The position numbers and the translations under genes are program-made. Below, piece by piece: positions 35,101-46,389 of a DNA stretch of 64,000 bases (the stretch's first letter is position 1; each line of letters begins with the position of its first letter). The DNA comes from Mya arenaria (Eukaryota > Mollusca > Bivalvia > Myida > Myidae). The notes under the pieces were generated by a model. The model did no database searches. It saw only the letters and a list, made by a program, of their open reading frames with translations, and was not told the DNA's origin. Location of the stretch: assembly GCF_026914265.1 (NCBI RefSeq), contig NC_069127.1, forward strand, positions 68,606,723 to 68,670,722, written 5' to 3'.

Positions 35101-35204
35101 TTTATACACATATTTGGCAGTTGAACCCTTAGGCTAATATTACTTCATTTGAACACAATTTCTAACTTGTTCTGCCAAATTCATAATGTTGATTTTCTTA
35201 AAAG
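32172..35204. other. Upstream region of gene B: non-coding, no gene recognised
   Basis: AT-rich sequence. It holds C runs with a short CA run at 33345-33370 and a 24-nt C run at 34319-34342 (a GGGCCCTTTGAGCGACAT-type segment lies nearby). No exon with matching splice phases was found. The promoter of gene B should lie just left of this block but shows no clear TATA box. Confidence 0.45.
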
Positions 35205-35209
35205 CCCGA

Positions 35210-35530
35210 CTCAATGTGCCCCTTTACACCCTGTCCATTCCCTGCAGCACACTGTCCACCCTGCATCGCCCTGTCCATTCCTTACAGCACCCTGTCCATA
35301 TCCTGCAGCACCCTGTCCATTTCCTGCATCACCCTGTCCACCCTGCATCGCCCTGTCCATTCCTTGCAGCACCCTGTCCATATCCTGCAGCACCCTGTCC
35401 ATTCCATGCAGCACCCTGTCCATTTCCTGCAGCACCCTGTCCATTCCCTGCAGCACCCTGTTCATTCCCTGCAGCACACTGTCCATTCCCTGCAACACCC
35501 TGTCCATTCCCTGCAGCACCCTGTCCTTTT
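35210..35530. repeat. Minisatellite, 21-bp unit, about 15 copies
   Basis: The unit is CCCTGTCCATTCCCTGCAGC plus A, with variants TATCCTG, TTTCCTG and a shorter CCACCCTGCATCG block that recurs. Since 21 is a multiple of three, long proline/cysteine-rich frames run on both strands; there is no sign that they are genes. Confidence 0.94.
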
Positions 35531-36063
35531 TTTAAATCCTGACTAAAACCCTTCAGGTTCGCAATACACATAAGAAGCGGCAGTTATGTGCGACATTTGT
35601 AGTCAGCGGTTTCAAGAAACGAATCGATGTCATCTCCAGGACAATCCAGACCGCCTAGCAGGACGCCAAACTATCGCAAGGCTAAACCTTGGCCTTCGGG
35701 TTCTATAGGCACACGCGGAACTGCTCAAAATAACTTGATCATCATTTAAAGGCCTAGTTTAAGCCTTCTTTAATTGACCCCCCCCCCCCCCGTGTTTAGT
35801 ACACGAAGTATGTGTATTGATCTTAATCTTTATTGCCCCATGCTGTCTATCAGATCTCAGATCTAAGTTTTATTCAAGAAATGAACAAAACATATTATTA
35901 TACTACAATTTTAATTACAATGCTTTAGAATAGGAATAAGAGTGATATTTATTTTATACAACATGAATTAAATTAAATTATATATCACTTACATGCACGA
36001 ATGTGTTTATTATAACAATTATAATAGGTTATGTAAATTGATATTAGAATCTCATGAAATCAA
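35531..36063. other. Non-coding stretch; short zinc-finger-like frame at about 35590
   Basis: The plus strand at 35588-35643 reads CDICSQRFQETNRCHLQD, which has the first half of a C2H2 finger, but nothing extends it. Probably a decayed element or chance. The rest is AT-rich. Confidence 0.3.
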
Positions 36064-36493
36064 ATGGTCTCCAAACGGTACTTGAAAACAGACCGCCCAT
36101 CCAACGGGATCAAATACGTTCCCGATACCGGAAAGTGTTTCTCACACGCGACACATTTTCGTTCCAAAACAAAATTGCCATGTCACTGCGGATGGAATAG
36201 TGTTTATCTCCGAATGTCCTTATCTCTTTATCTTGGAATACATTTAGCACATTATAAAATGATTCCACAAAGTAAGTTTCAATGGGGTGTACATTAGTTC
36301 CTGGATGTATGTACACGTCTGTGCTCTGAATCGTTGATGAAAGAAGTTTCACTGCAGTGGAGTCTATTAGCACCTTTCTGCTGGGCATGTAATTTGTACC
36401 ACTTCTACACCTCGATCCATTGGAACAGTGAGCGTGATTGTTCTGATAATGTTGCACAATGTAAGGCTGATATGGTGTCTTTTGATAGCTCAT
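36064..36493 (-). mobile_element. Fragment of a transposase-like protein of unassigned family
   Basis: The minus strand encodes a coherent 127-residue stretch. It shows HYQNNHAHCSNGSRC, then KVLIDSTAVKLL, then YFVESFYNVLNVFQDKEIRT and MAILFWNENVSRV. The order His-x3-Asn-His-x2-Cys...Cys, then an ESF-x-NVL block, then a WNENV block resembles a conserved tail that I associate with multi-copy, transposase-like proteins of invertebrates. The family cannot be named from this window. Only the C-terminal part is present. Confidence 0.45.
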
Positions 36494-37200
36494 ACTCTTT
36501 GTGTCAATTGTTTATTCTGTTGTATTTTAATTATTGATTATTATAAAAATACATATAATTTACTTTTGTGTGTTCTTAAAATTGATACTTAAATCCATTG
36601 TTAAAAAATGTGATATAAATGTGCCCAATGATGTATTAGAAGTTGTGCTTTCCATTGTCACAGATACATTTTAATGTACACATAGGTATATCTCGTATGT
36701 TTCTTTAAAGGACGTATCAGGATGTGTGTCATGTGTTCTTACCTATGTGTTCTTACCTATTTCAGTTTGATATAAAATAAGGCAAAGCGTTCAGAAAGCT
36801 AGCGGCTACCATTAAGATTGTCCACCTCTCACCAAAGAGACCATAGCTTCGAACCCCAACAGCGCCCGTGTTTATTAATTTCCGGAAGCTGAGTTTCGAG
36901 CGCAAACGTAGAAGATCTTCTTTTGAAAAAAAAAAACGTTTGGTATTAACAAATTGTTGATGTGACAAACAGCATATTGAACTCGTTGAAAATTCGGTCT
37001 AATATTCTCAATGAGTGCACGGATACTGTTTTTTTTTGCAGAGAAATTTGAGTCGAGAACGGTTTGCTATCTCATTTTTCAAGTTTAAACTAAAAAATAT
37101 TTCAAACGCCTTATCGTAAAACAGTCAAAACATGAAACATGTATATATTGAAACAATTGGGACAAGGAAGTTCAAACCGGCAATCTAAAAAAGGAGCGGT
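36494..37200. other. Non-coding stretch; possible tRNA-like repeat at about 36770-36870
   Basis: A TAGCTTCGAACCCC motif at about 36847 resembles a B box, and AGCTAGCGGCTACC lies about 50 nt before it. This could be a SINE remnant, with low confidence. No gene is seen. Confidence 0.3.
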
Positions 37201-37269
37201 TTTTTCCCGCATTCTTTTCTCCACCTCTTCTCCATCACTTGTGGTTTGGCGAGGAACGTTGCAGTACTG
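37201..37269 (+). other. Probable noncoding leader exon of gene C
   Basis: TTTTTCCCGCATTCTTTTCT ... CGAGGAACGTTGCAGTACTG is followed by the donor GTAGGT. The same block with donor GTAAGT stands upstream of gene D (58718-58776). Both coding exon 1 copies start just after a consensus acceptor (TTCTTGCAG and GTCTTACAG) a few bases before ATG. Together these point to an untranslated first exon spliced to the coding exon. The 5' boundary is not known. Confidence 0.5.
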
Positions 37270-39500
37270 GTAGGTCGAATGATTATGTGTATGATATTCA
37301 GTACTTGTGTATATAAGTATAGTGTTATCATATTGAGTGATGTTGAAAATTGTCTCAAATCTATTATATTTCTGTTTTAATTGTATCTGTAACATTGCAC
37401 CAAGTCTTGTTGCAACATGAATGTTTGAGCTTATAATTTAGTCTTATTTTGGTAACCGGGCTTTTCTTAAAACATAATTCGTTTATTTGTTAAATACACT
37501 TTTATATGTTAACACTTAACGTTTAAATGAGAAGAAAGTATGTTAAAGAGTTTATTTTGTTACCAGCCAATTGTCTTTGAATATAACATTTGTTAAGGAC
37601 TATCTGTATGGGAACAATAATGAATTTAATAGGAATTAATGCATAGATAACATATAGTTGAAAATAGGATTTAAAATCTAGATTCAACAAGTTTTTTACA
37701 TTTTTTTAAGATTTTGAAATATTGGAAAATTTGCAGAATGGTTTTCTATTTAACACATGTAATAAAGGTATATGTTTATGATTTATGAAAGTTTTTCACA
37801 ATAATGAAAATCAATATAATGTCCAAGGTCCTTTGGTCAGGTAGACTTTTGATAAAATGTTATTCAGAATTGAAATAAACAAAAACTGAATTCGAACAAT
37901 ATTGATATTTAATCCAATTGTATTGCCATAATCATGCCATTTTTACGGCCTTTTTTTGCGACTAAATTGAAGTCGTGAACTGTTAAACAAATTGTATGCT
38001 TCATACTGAAGTGTTCTATGTACAACTGTCTCATTATACAAATCCAGATTTTTTCACGACCGATCATGCCCAAAATGATCCCTTTATATAATAAGAATAA
38101 AATTAATAGTTGCATGCGTTTTAGGTTGTATGCCGCTAGCCATGCAAACTGTTAAAACCGTAAATCGAAATCTACCATCGGCAAATCGACATAACGTTTT
38201 TAACATTTGACGAATTAATTCGCGCACGGGCGTATCAACCAAAGCGCTGTAAGGACTGCGGTGGGAAAAGACCTTATTTTCACTAACATTTACATCTAAA
38301 TTACCTAGCTACCAATAAGCTTCAACAGCTACGGAGATGCATTCTGCATATTAAGTAGCTTGCTAAAAGAAGCTCTGTTATGTGTATTCATAATATTTAA
38401 TTTGGTTAATATAGTGCGAATAAGCTGCGTTTTTGCGTCAATTATCTAATTACGCAATTAAAATCAAAGAAAAACGCATTTATTTTAATATCGACGACTT
38501 ACAAAACGCAATATAATACGAAAATAGCTTCAAAATAAACACGTAAACGGGCCGCGGACGGGGAATTAGATTCCATCGGTAAAAAAAATGAAACTGGGTC
38601 ATCGGATTCAGACAGGTTTATTCCTCGGAAATTTACCGGGAAATAAACATTGACCGTATTGAATATGCAATTAAATGCTCATTGGCGTAAAATATCAAAC
38701 CAAAATGTTTAAGTAAAAATAAAATATTTCATTTTATCCTATAATCAGTTTTTATGGTTATTGTAATTCATTCATTAGTATAATTTCTATGTTTAAAATA
38801 GCCTTACTCGGCTCTTACTTGACATTTTTATTAAGATTGTACATTAAGTATGTACTTACACAAAATAATTGGTTATGCGACTGTGTCGCATTATATCATT
38901 TACTTGTTACTAAATGCATATTACACAATTTTACAATTAAAATCAAAGCGCTTTAAACGTTGACAGGCTTTCAACCTGCTATTATTTGTGAGTATAGTTA
39001 TCTAATGTCGAATGGAACGGAAAGTTTATGAAAAATTCTCAGTTTGTCTCAGTAATTTTAGCCGAGAGTCTTGCATATGCATATTTATCACTGATTTAAA
39101 TCGGTTCATTTTGTCCTCGAGTGACATAGGGCAATATCAAGATGCATCAATATATACAGGGGTATAGTATCCAGACGAATTTTGCGCAGAAACCTGTCAC
39201 TTAAGAAAAAACAATTTAATCAACATGTAAAATGCATTTTGTTGGATGCATTTGGTTTAGCGGCCATATCCTGATAGTACATGTAATACTATTCCGTTAG
39301 GTATTCCACATATTGAATGAGTATTTCAAATGAGTAGTTCAAGTGACTGATACTCCATGGTTGAAAAATATTCAATTATTTGTGAATGAATTCATAAGCG
39401 TTCACTTTCCATATGTAAATGTTTATGTTTATTTGTTTTACAATTAAATGACAACGCTCACAAAACGTTTTGGGCTGGAGGCCTTTCGAAGCTTTAATAC
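37270..39500. other. Leader intron of gene C, left part: non-coding
   Basis: Up to about 37910 the sequence aligns with the equivalent region of gene D (shared CAGCCAATTGTCTTTGAATA and AGGTAGACTTTTGATA). Beyond that it has no counterpart there. AT-rich, no gene. Confidence 0.5.
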
Positions 39501-40651
39501 CTGCCGTCCACTAGGACCCCGAACGGTTCCCGAAAGCGGATTTCGCAAAATCGGAATGATTCGGCATGTCTTCACGATGTTCTGGAACCCTTCCGTGTCC
39601 TTCCTTAACACTTCTGGAAACCTTCGGGCCAAATCGGAATCGAAAAAACTTCGGCATCCAAATTTTAAAAGTTTTAAAATTTGGACGCCGAAGGTTTTAT
39701 TCGGGCGGCTTCGGGTTTTTTGGAAAACCATCGGGAATCATTCGCGACGTTCGGGAACCCATCGCCATTAACTCGGCATCTTCGGAAAGCCGTCTGTGAG
39801 GCTTCTTAATCGGGCGGCCACTTCACGTCAGGCCTCTGGAGTATTTGGAATGGCCAGAACGTCATCCTTATAATCCTGGGGCAGAGCATTACACACTTCT
39901 GGGACGTAGTGGCATACACTTTCCGCAGCAACACGGAAGTAATATGCCAAGGAGGCCTACGTGTCCCCAGATGTCATGTACCCAAGCGTCATCGCAAGCT
40001 TTATGCCAGCAGGAAGGGCATTACGGAACCTGGTGTCCTTTTTCTAAATGCGAGGCGTTAGACGCTGGAGTATTTCGTCAAACATTGTTGGCGTGATCCT
40101 GAAATACTGTTTGAAGGATCTTCATCTCGGTGTTCTTGCATCAATGTATTGTACTGTCCATACTGAAGCCTCCTGTCGTCTGTGAGCCAGTGGCGGACCC
40201 ACCATCGATGACGTCTTCTTCTCTGTCTCAAAAACAATGCCAAGGCAAGCAAGGCATCCATTTCAGCTTGGACTTGAAAGTTCGGCATCGTTTAAATACC
40301 CCGTCTTTCAACTCCGCAACATTTCAGCATTCCATCGCCAGCGATTCGGCTACTCTTCGGCATGATCTGCAATGTTACCGCAACCATTCTGCACGATCGG
40401 GAAACATTCGGGAACCGATTCCGATACTCTCGGTATTCTTCTGCGTCGCATTCGGCTACTTCGGACAGATTTCGGCATTTATACCGCAACCTTTCGTATG
40501 CCGCTCCCCGAATGCATGCGAATACATGCCGAACGGGCCCGATGGCAAAGCTCTGCCCATTTATTGATATATGATCCCGAAAGGTTCCAGAAACTAGCAA
40601 TATTTTATCGACGACCCTTCTACGAAGCATCGGGGCTGTAGTGGACGGCAG
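39501..40651 (-). mobile_element. Decayed PIF/Harbinger transposon in the gene C leader intron
   Basis: Inverted 13-bp termini CTGCCGTCCACTA (39501-39513) and TAGTGGACGGCAG (40639-40651) bound a 1.15-kb element. On the minus strand, from ATG 40288, it encodes RWWVRHWL, QYGQYNTLMQEHRDEDP and, after a frame change and with two stops, TPTMFDEILQRLTPRI, ALPAGIKLAMTLGYMTSGDT and YYFRVAAESVCHYVPEV. This is the helix-rich N-terminal region of Harbinger transposase. The DDE catalytic region is absent. Both ends are crowded with TTCGG/CCGAA motifs in either orientation, possibly subterminal binding repeats. Gene D lacks this insertion, so it arrived after the C/D duplication or was lost from D. Confidence 0.78.
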
Positions 40652-40656
40652 CTATA

Positions 40657-40866
40657 GAGGGGCTGTACTCCGTATGATAAAATAGCCAAAAAATGATGAA
40701 AATTGTCGAAAACTGACGGGTTCGAACCCGGTCACCGACACATTTTTTTACATGTTGGTACTTTTTTTCTAACAATTATGATATACAAGCGTTACACATT
40801 CTATTAGTTAATTGTCCTGAGATTCGTTACAGAAAAAAAAACAATCTGGTGTACAGTCCCTTTAAG
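40657..40866 (+). repeat. SINE/MITE-like element with tRNA-type box, ending just before gene C exon 1
   Basis: The left end GGGGCTGTACTCCGTATGAT and right end TCTGGTGTACAGTCCCTTTA match the two ends of the larger copy at 44137-44642 in inverse orientation. An internal GGGTTCGAACCCGGTC resembles a B box. It stops about 20 bp before the acceptor of coding exon 1, so it supplies sequence next to the branch point. Confidence 0.6.
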
Positions 40867-41639
40867 CGCTTTAATTTCTTCTTGCAGACCTTGATCTTCA
40901 GCCATGATTGTCCCGGCGTTGTTGTTAGTGACGTCAGCAGTGGCCCTCGCGGCTCCGTGAATTGAAATGACACAAGCAATTCAATCAAACTTCAGGGACC
41001 AACCAGAGGAATATCCGTTCGAAACCTTCAAAACCATGCACAGTATAGCATTATACTTTGTTCAAAACCTTAAAATGCCTTAAAAGCATTTTATACAGTT
41101 TTTGAATCTTTAAAATACAAGTGTACGGGGTTTATTGCCCGAAACCATAAAACTTAACAAGATGATATGAAATGGTTTGTCAAGATGATAAACAATGATA
41201 ATAGGATACATGTTTGAATACTCAAGGCAAAAAAGTATCTTTATCAACTCTTATCTGAGAACTTCAACGGAACTCACTCAGATTTCATGCTGGTAACAAT
41301 GTTTTAAGCCTTTGTTAAAAAGGAGTTATTTTGCTTATTTCACATTTTTTTAATACTCAATTGAACAGAATTTTGTTAATCCGAATCTTAAATAGTTTAT
41401 TGTCAATCACGTACTTACGCCTTACGACAAGGGACTGCATTTTATTACATTTTAGAATAATTATTATGAATAGAGCTCTTATAACTTAAAATGCTTATCA
41501 TTGTTACAAGCAATTTGGTCACGTTTCCCGCGAAATGAAGAAAATCGATGTATTGTACTATTAAACGTGAACGAGTCGCTTTAAAACAGCATCTGAACAT
41601 AGTGTATAGCAAGAAACGGGATAAGAAACATCCATATAC

Positions 41640-41735
41640 ATACTGTGAAATCATTAAGGTTCGTGGGGCATTAATGTTCGTGGTTTTCGTGGTTGGGGGG
41701 GGGGGTCCACGAATTCAAGATCCCACGAAATATAG
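41640..41735. repeat. TTCGTGG-rich interspersed repeat in gene C intron 1
   Basis: GGTTCGTGGGGCATTAATGT, TTCGTGGTTTTCGTGG, a G run, then CCACGAATTCAAGATCCCAC: a short element with partly inverted ends. Confidence 0.45.
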
Positions 41736-42390
41736 TCCTTTTAATCACTTTTTCAGTTGCCTTGTTATGTACATACTATGATATGTACGTACATAATATA
41801 TTCTTAAGAGAGTTCGCAGTGTACATCGTAAATACCGAACTCACAGTATATCTTACTCTTATTGTTTTGTTTTATTATTTTGTATTTGCCTTAAACAAAT
41901 AACAAACTAAATCAATTCATTGTTTTTATGAAAAAAAAATGACAGGAACACGTGCTGTAACGTGTACTATTCATGAACATCTCCAGGTTTACAAGATGTG
42001 CGTGTTGAATGTCGGTACTCGATTATTTTCTTTAAAGAAATATTTAATCGATTACATTGATTGCTTACTAGTATGTAAAATACTGTCAAAATGTGTTCTG
42101 CAAAACGTATACGGTTACACTTTTAGAAATATTCCTTGTACCATTCAGGTAAAAACTACAGCTCCCCTGCCGAGGAGACCAGAAGGCGGGAGATATTTGA
42201 AAAGAACGCTAAGCTTATCGCCGCTCACAACTTCTTTTACGCTGTGGGAATGATTTCATATTTCATGGACGTCAACCAGTTCTCAGATATGGTATGTGCA
42301 GCATGCGTAGAGCTTGAACTGTTTTATTAAAACATGGATATGAATCAGTTAGGGTAAAAGTATCCTATAGCATACGAACATAAGATTGTA

Positions 42391-42953
42391 AGTATCTTCC
42401 ATGGTCGAAAGTGTAAGATAGGTTCATCCCGACCCGAGCGTAGGGTGTTTTGCGGTTGGGATGAACCTATCTAACACGAGCGGCTATGGTAGATGCTTTT
42501 CTCCCACCTCAGTTACACAAAATAAAGTAAAGATGTATTATTTGCTCGAACTCTTTTGCGCGTAGTGATAATGAATGCGTTTGGATATGTCATCATTCGT
42601 GGTTGTCATGGATTTGTGCGCAGTGATTCAGATAATGTTAATAGTCAAATCGGTCTTTAAATAGTTCTGAGGAGAGTGAAGCGTTATTTCTGGAATGGTA
42701 CGTTATAACTGTTTTATGGTGACATTTGAAGCGAGAAATACTTAATTAGCGTGTGAGATATTGCCATAAGACAAGGTTTCCATAATGCTACAGACGAGTC
42801 TTCAACGAGGTAATTACAATGTGGTAACTATTAAAAAGGAGTTCAATACGGGCATTTTATCTTCGCCCGTGAGCAAGATAAGAATTTCTAGCATGGTTAA
42901 ATTATTGGTTCTACTTATCTGAGGTGGAAGAAAAGGCATCTTATAAATGCATC
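42391..42953 (+). repeat. MITE-like element in gene C intron 2 (copy 1)
   Basis: It starts AGTATCTTCCATGGTCGAAA, contains a hairpin (GATAGGTTCATCCCGACC ... GGTTGGGATGAACCTATC) and then an inverted-repeat body bounded by TTTTCTCCCACCTCAG and CTGAGGTGGAAGAAAA. Copy 2 at 45737-46343 is the same element in the opposite orientation. Confidence 0.8.
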
Positions 42954-43299
42954 TACGATATAAGCAATAAAACTTATCATGCAGAATCGGTATAACATTT
43001 TATAAATATCATATGGCAGCATTATAATTATTTTATAACAAAATTAAGTTCATAAAAAAGTTTTAATTCATTTGATTAAGGTAAACGAAATATAACATAA
43101 GAAAATAATCATATCTAGAACAAAATACCACCGTTAATTATGCTAAATTTCCTTCTAAAACAGACAGTTCCTGTCGTCTGGTGCTTATGTGTAAACATTC
43201 AATTGTGACGTCATTGCTGTATGTGTATTAGGGAGGCAATCACGCCATGATTTAGCTAAAATATTAAAGCAGTTATTTGCCCTTATATGACATTCAAAA

Positions 43300-44136
43300 T
43301 GTCACTGCGGTCACATGACCTGACAGTGATTTTTCGCTCGGTCACGTGTCAAAAATGTTGCAAATGTTTCTGACAGTCAAAATATCTCTTTTTCGGGTAA
43401 TGGGATTTTACCATTGTAGACAAAAGTGAGGTATAATAATATAAAAAAAAATCACATGGCTTCTAGTGTGACAGTACATATTGTCAACATGAGGGAAATA
43501 CTGTTACCCGAGGCGAATCCGTTTATCTGATATCTTCTTTATGCTGATCGATTTCATATTCTCATTAAAATAATAAAAAAAATCTCTGCTTTCAACTTAA
43601 TCATTCCGGTCGCCATGAAAATGATATTTTTTTTATAACAAGGAAGTGTTACTTGTCTGTTTAATATCGTTGTACATAAAAAATGAATGTGCCTTGGTTG
43701 ATATGAACAAATTCTCTATCAAGTATGTTTATTACAATATTTCTTCTGGGGTCAGAGTCGGGGTCAACCCAAAGCTCACGGGCATTAAACACCCAAGTGT
43801 TTTGGATGTCAACAAAGATGAAAGTATGTTGAAACAAAAGTCAAGCAACTTAAAAATATTATAACGTCCGTGTGTATATTTATAACATTTGATCAAAATC
43901 ACATTCCAAGAGTTTAAACAACGTTTTAGAAAGCATATTTATCCTAGCAGTATGTCCTTGATGTAATCTTACCCCTCTTCGTCGTCTATTGGGGAAGGTA
44001 CTTGAGTCGAGTTAAGGCTTTGACGCAATCTCACCCGCGGTGGCAACGGGTTTTGTGTGTGTGTGTGTGTGTGTTTTTGCCAAAAAACGCGTTGTTGGTA
44101 GTGTAGGTTAATTCATAGAGATAATAACCGAGATCC
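43300..44136. other. Gene C intron 2, middle: non-coding
   Basis: AT-rich with a short GT run near 44055-44073. No gene or complete element is seen. Confidence 0.4.
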
Positions 44137-44642
44137 TTTAAAGGCACTGTACACCAGATTGGAACCAAAAATGTTTCCTGTAACGAATCTCAGGACAATT
44201 ATTTAATAAAATGTTTAAATGTTTTACTCTTTGCTATCGTATTAAATTGTAAATACAAATACCAAAATGTAAATTAAAATCGAGTCGGAGACCGGGTTCG
44301 AACCAGTGTCGCCAAAATTGCAGCCCAGTTTTGTATCCACTGTGCTACGAAGGCTTACCTTACACAGTTTGAATATCTAAGTTATAAACCTAATTTGGAA
44401 ATATCACGTGATAACATCGACTAGCCAATCACGCATAAGGAATGCATTCTACTAGGTAGACATACCTAGTAACCTTTTTTAATGGAAAAATACGAAAAAA
44501 ATTGCGAAAATAAATTAATTGCAAACTATGCGGTACTTCAGTTAGTAAGTTTCAATGCATTGTACACATCGATAGTTTATGTCAGTTTACGACAATTTTC
44601 TTTTTTTCGCTATTTCATCATATGGAGTACAGCCCCTTTAAT
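44137..44642 (-). repeat. SINE/MITE-like element with tRNA-type A and B boxes in gene C intron 2
   Basis: On the minus strand TAGCACAGTGG (44337-44347) fits an A box and GGTTCGAACCC (44294-44304) fits a B box, spaced as in a tRNA gene. The outer ends TTTAAAGGCACTGTACACCA and GGAGTACAGCCCCTTTA are near-inverted, so the family combines SINE-like internal boxes with MITE-like termini. The acceptor-stem bases do not pair, so this is not a functional tRNA gene. Confidence 0.65.
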
Positions 44643-44794
44643 AAAACAAAATCTGTCAACATCAACGACATTTTCTTTTCACCTTGACATGGTCTCATAT
44701 CATAAACCACATTTTCTTTTCACCTTGACCTTGCCTCATATAAGGCTTGTGCACATTTTTACGACACCTACTAGAATAGGTTACCCCAGAGGAG

Positions 44795-45085
44795 ACTGGT
44801 CCATTAACAGATCCAGGTGTGTGGGGGGCGCACCCCCTTCCCCCTATTTAAAATCGTTCAAGTTTACTTTTTACTTCAATGTAAGAGAACAAAGTAATAA
44901 CATACGCCCAATATGCACGATTTCGGACAGGCAATTGTTATTTTTTAAGAGGGAGTACCCCCTAACCCCTCTCCCAACACTTTAAACAAAATCAATTTTT
45001 GTTCTGAGGGAGGGGCGCAAGTCAAAAGGTTACGCCCCTAAGTAACACCCCCTATAACGTCGAATCCTGGATCCAACCCTGTTGT
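44795..45085 (+). repeat. Interspersed repeat with GGGGGGCGCACCCCC and GATCCAGG/CCTGGATC ends in gene C intron 2
   Basis: It begins AACAGATCCAGGTGTGTGGG and ends TCGAATCCTGGATCCAACC, with inner GGGAGGGGCGC and TTACGCCCCT. It is related to the copy at 30590-30780. Confidence 0.55.
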
Positions 45086-45736
45086 CCTAAGCGTGCTATT
45101 CGTTAATCTAAACATTTTAGTGTGTCTTATGCTTCTTCAAACCTTTATGGTTAGACGTTTTCACAATGCCACATTTCGTATATATTATCTTACGTATTGT
45201 CCATATATATGGAGTACATGAAGTCTAAATAAATAGTGGCCGAATAATAAAAAAGCATATGAAGAATACAACAAAGAAGATATTTCTGTATTTTTCAGAC
45301 TTCTGAAGAGTGGCTATCGCTCTACACAAGCCCTCTACCCGATTACACCAACACCGGAAACGAATCCACCTTCCTTCCACCGGAGAATTTTATTGCCGCT
45401 CCAACTGTTGATTGGCGTAGGAAGGGATACGTAACGCCGGTTAAACACCAGGTAACACATTCAACTACATTTGGAGTATTCTACAATAGTTCTACTAATT
45501 TTATCTGCACGTATACGCACAGTCCATTTGCAAAATCTACGTATATTTATAAATATGTTATAAATATGATATACTATTATAAGGACATTGTCTAAACAAT
45601 TGCCGCTGGAGTTTGCATATAGCAATTGTGTACGTAAGTAGATCAAATCCCCTAGTACGTGTGTTCTAATCTCTCTTTTTCTGCCAAAGATGCCAATCAG
45701 ATGGTCAATGCATTTTGCAGTTTGTCTAAACATCCA

Positions 45737-46343
45737 TAAGATATTCTTTTATCCCACCTCAGATAAGTAGATCCATTAATTTAACCATGCTAGAAATTCT
45801 TATCTTGCCCACGGGCGAAGATAAAATGCCCGTATGGAACTTCTTTTAATGGTCACCACATTGTAATTACCTCCCTTGTTGAAGACTGTCGTCTGTAGCG
45901 CATCATGGAAACATTGTCTTGTGGCAATATTTAGAACGCTAATTAAGTATTTCTCGCTTCAAATGTCACCAGAAAACAGTTTTCACGCACCTTTTAAGAA
46001 ATAGTGCTTCACTCTTCTTAGAACTATTTAAAGACCGATCAGACCATATATATACTCTGAATCACTGCGCGAATATCCATGACAACCATGAATTATCGCA
46101 TATCCGTACGCAATTATTTTTACTAAGCACAAAAGAGTTACAGCAAAAAACATACATTTTTACTTAATTTTGTTTAACTGAGGTGGGAGAAAAAGCATCT
46201 ACCATAGCCGCTCGTGTAAGATAGGTTCATCCCGACCCTCGCGCAAGGTGTTTTGCGGAAACTCGGTAAACCTCGTTTCCGCAAAACACCCTACGCTCGG
46301 GTCGGAATGAACCTATCTTACACTCTCGGCCATGGAAGATACT
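45737..46343 (-). repeat. MITE-like element in gene C intron 3 (copy 2, inverted)
   Basis: It opens with TTTTATCCCACCTCAGATAA and closes with TTACACTCTCGGCCATGGAA. Near its end is a hairpin GTTTTGCGGAAAC ... GTTTCCGCAAAAC. It is the reverse complement of the element at 42391-42953, on the other side of exon 3. Confidence 0.8.
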
Positions 46344-46389
46344 TTTAATATTCACTTTTCCTGGCCATTTACCTGGCATTATGGTCTAG

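Noticed and set aside
35149-35571. Proline/cysteine-rich frames on both strands
   Set aside because: Explained by the 21-bp minisatellite.
39448-40641. Overlapping frames of 70-145 codons on both strands
   Set aside because: They are shadows of the TTCGG-rich Harbinger element; only the minus-strand transposase similarity is meaningful.
44290-44350. A true tRNA gene on the minus strand
   Set aside because: A and B boxes are present but the acceptor stem does not pair and the sequence is embedded in a repeated element.
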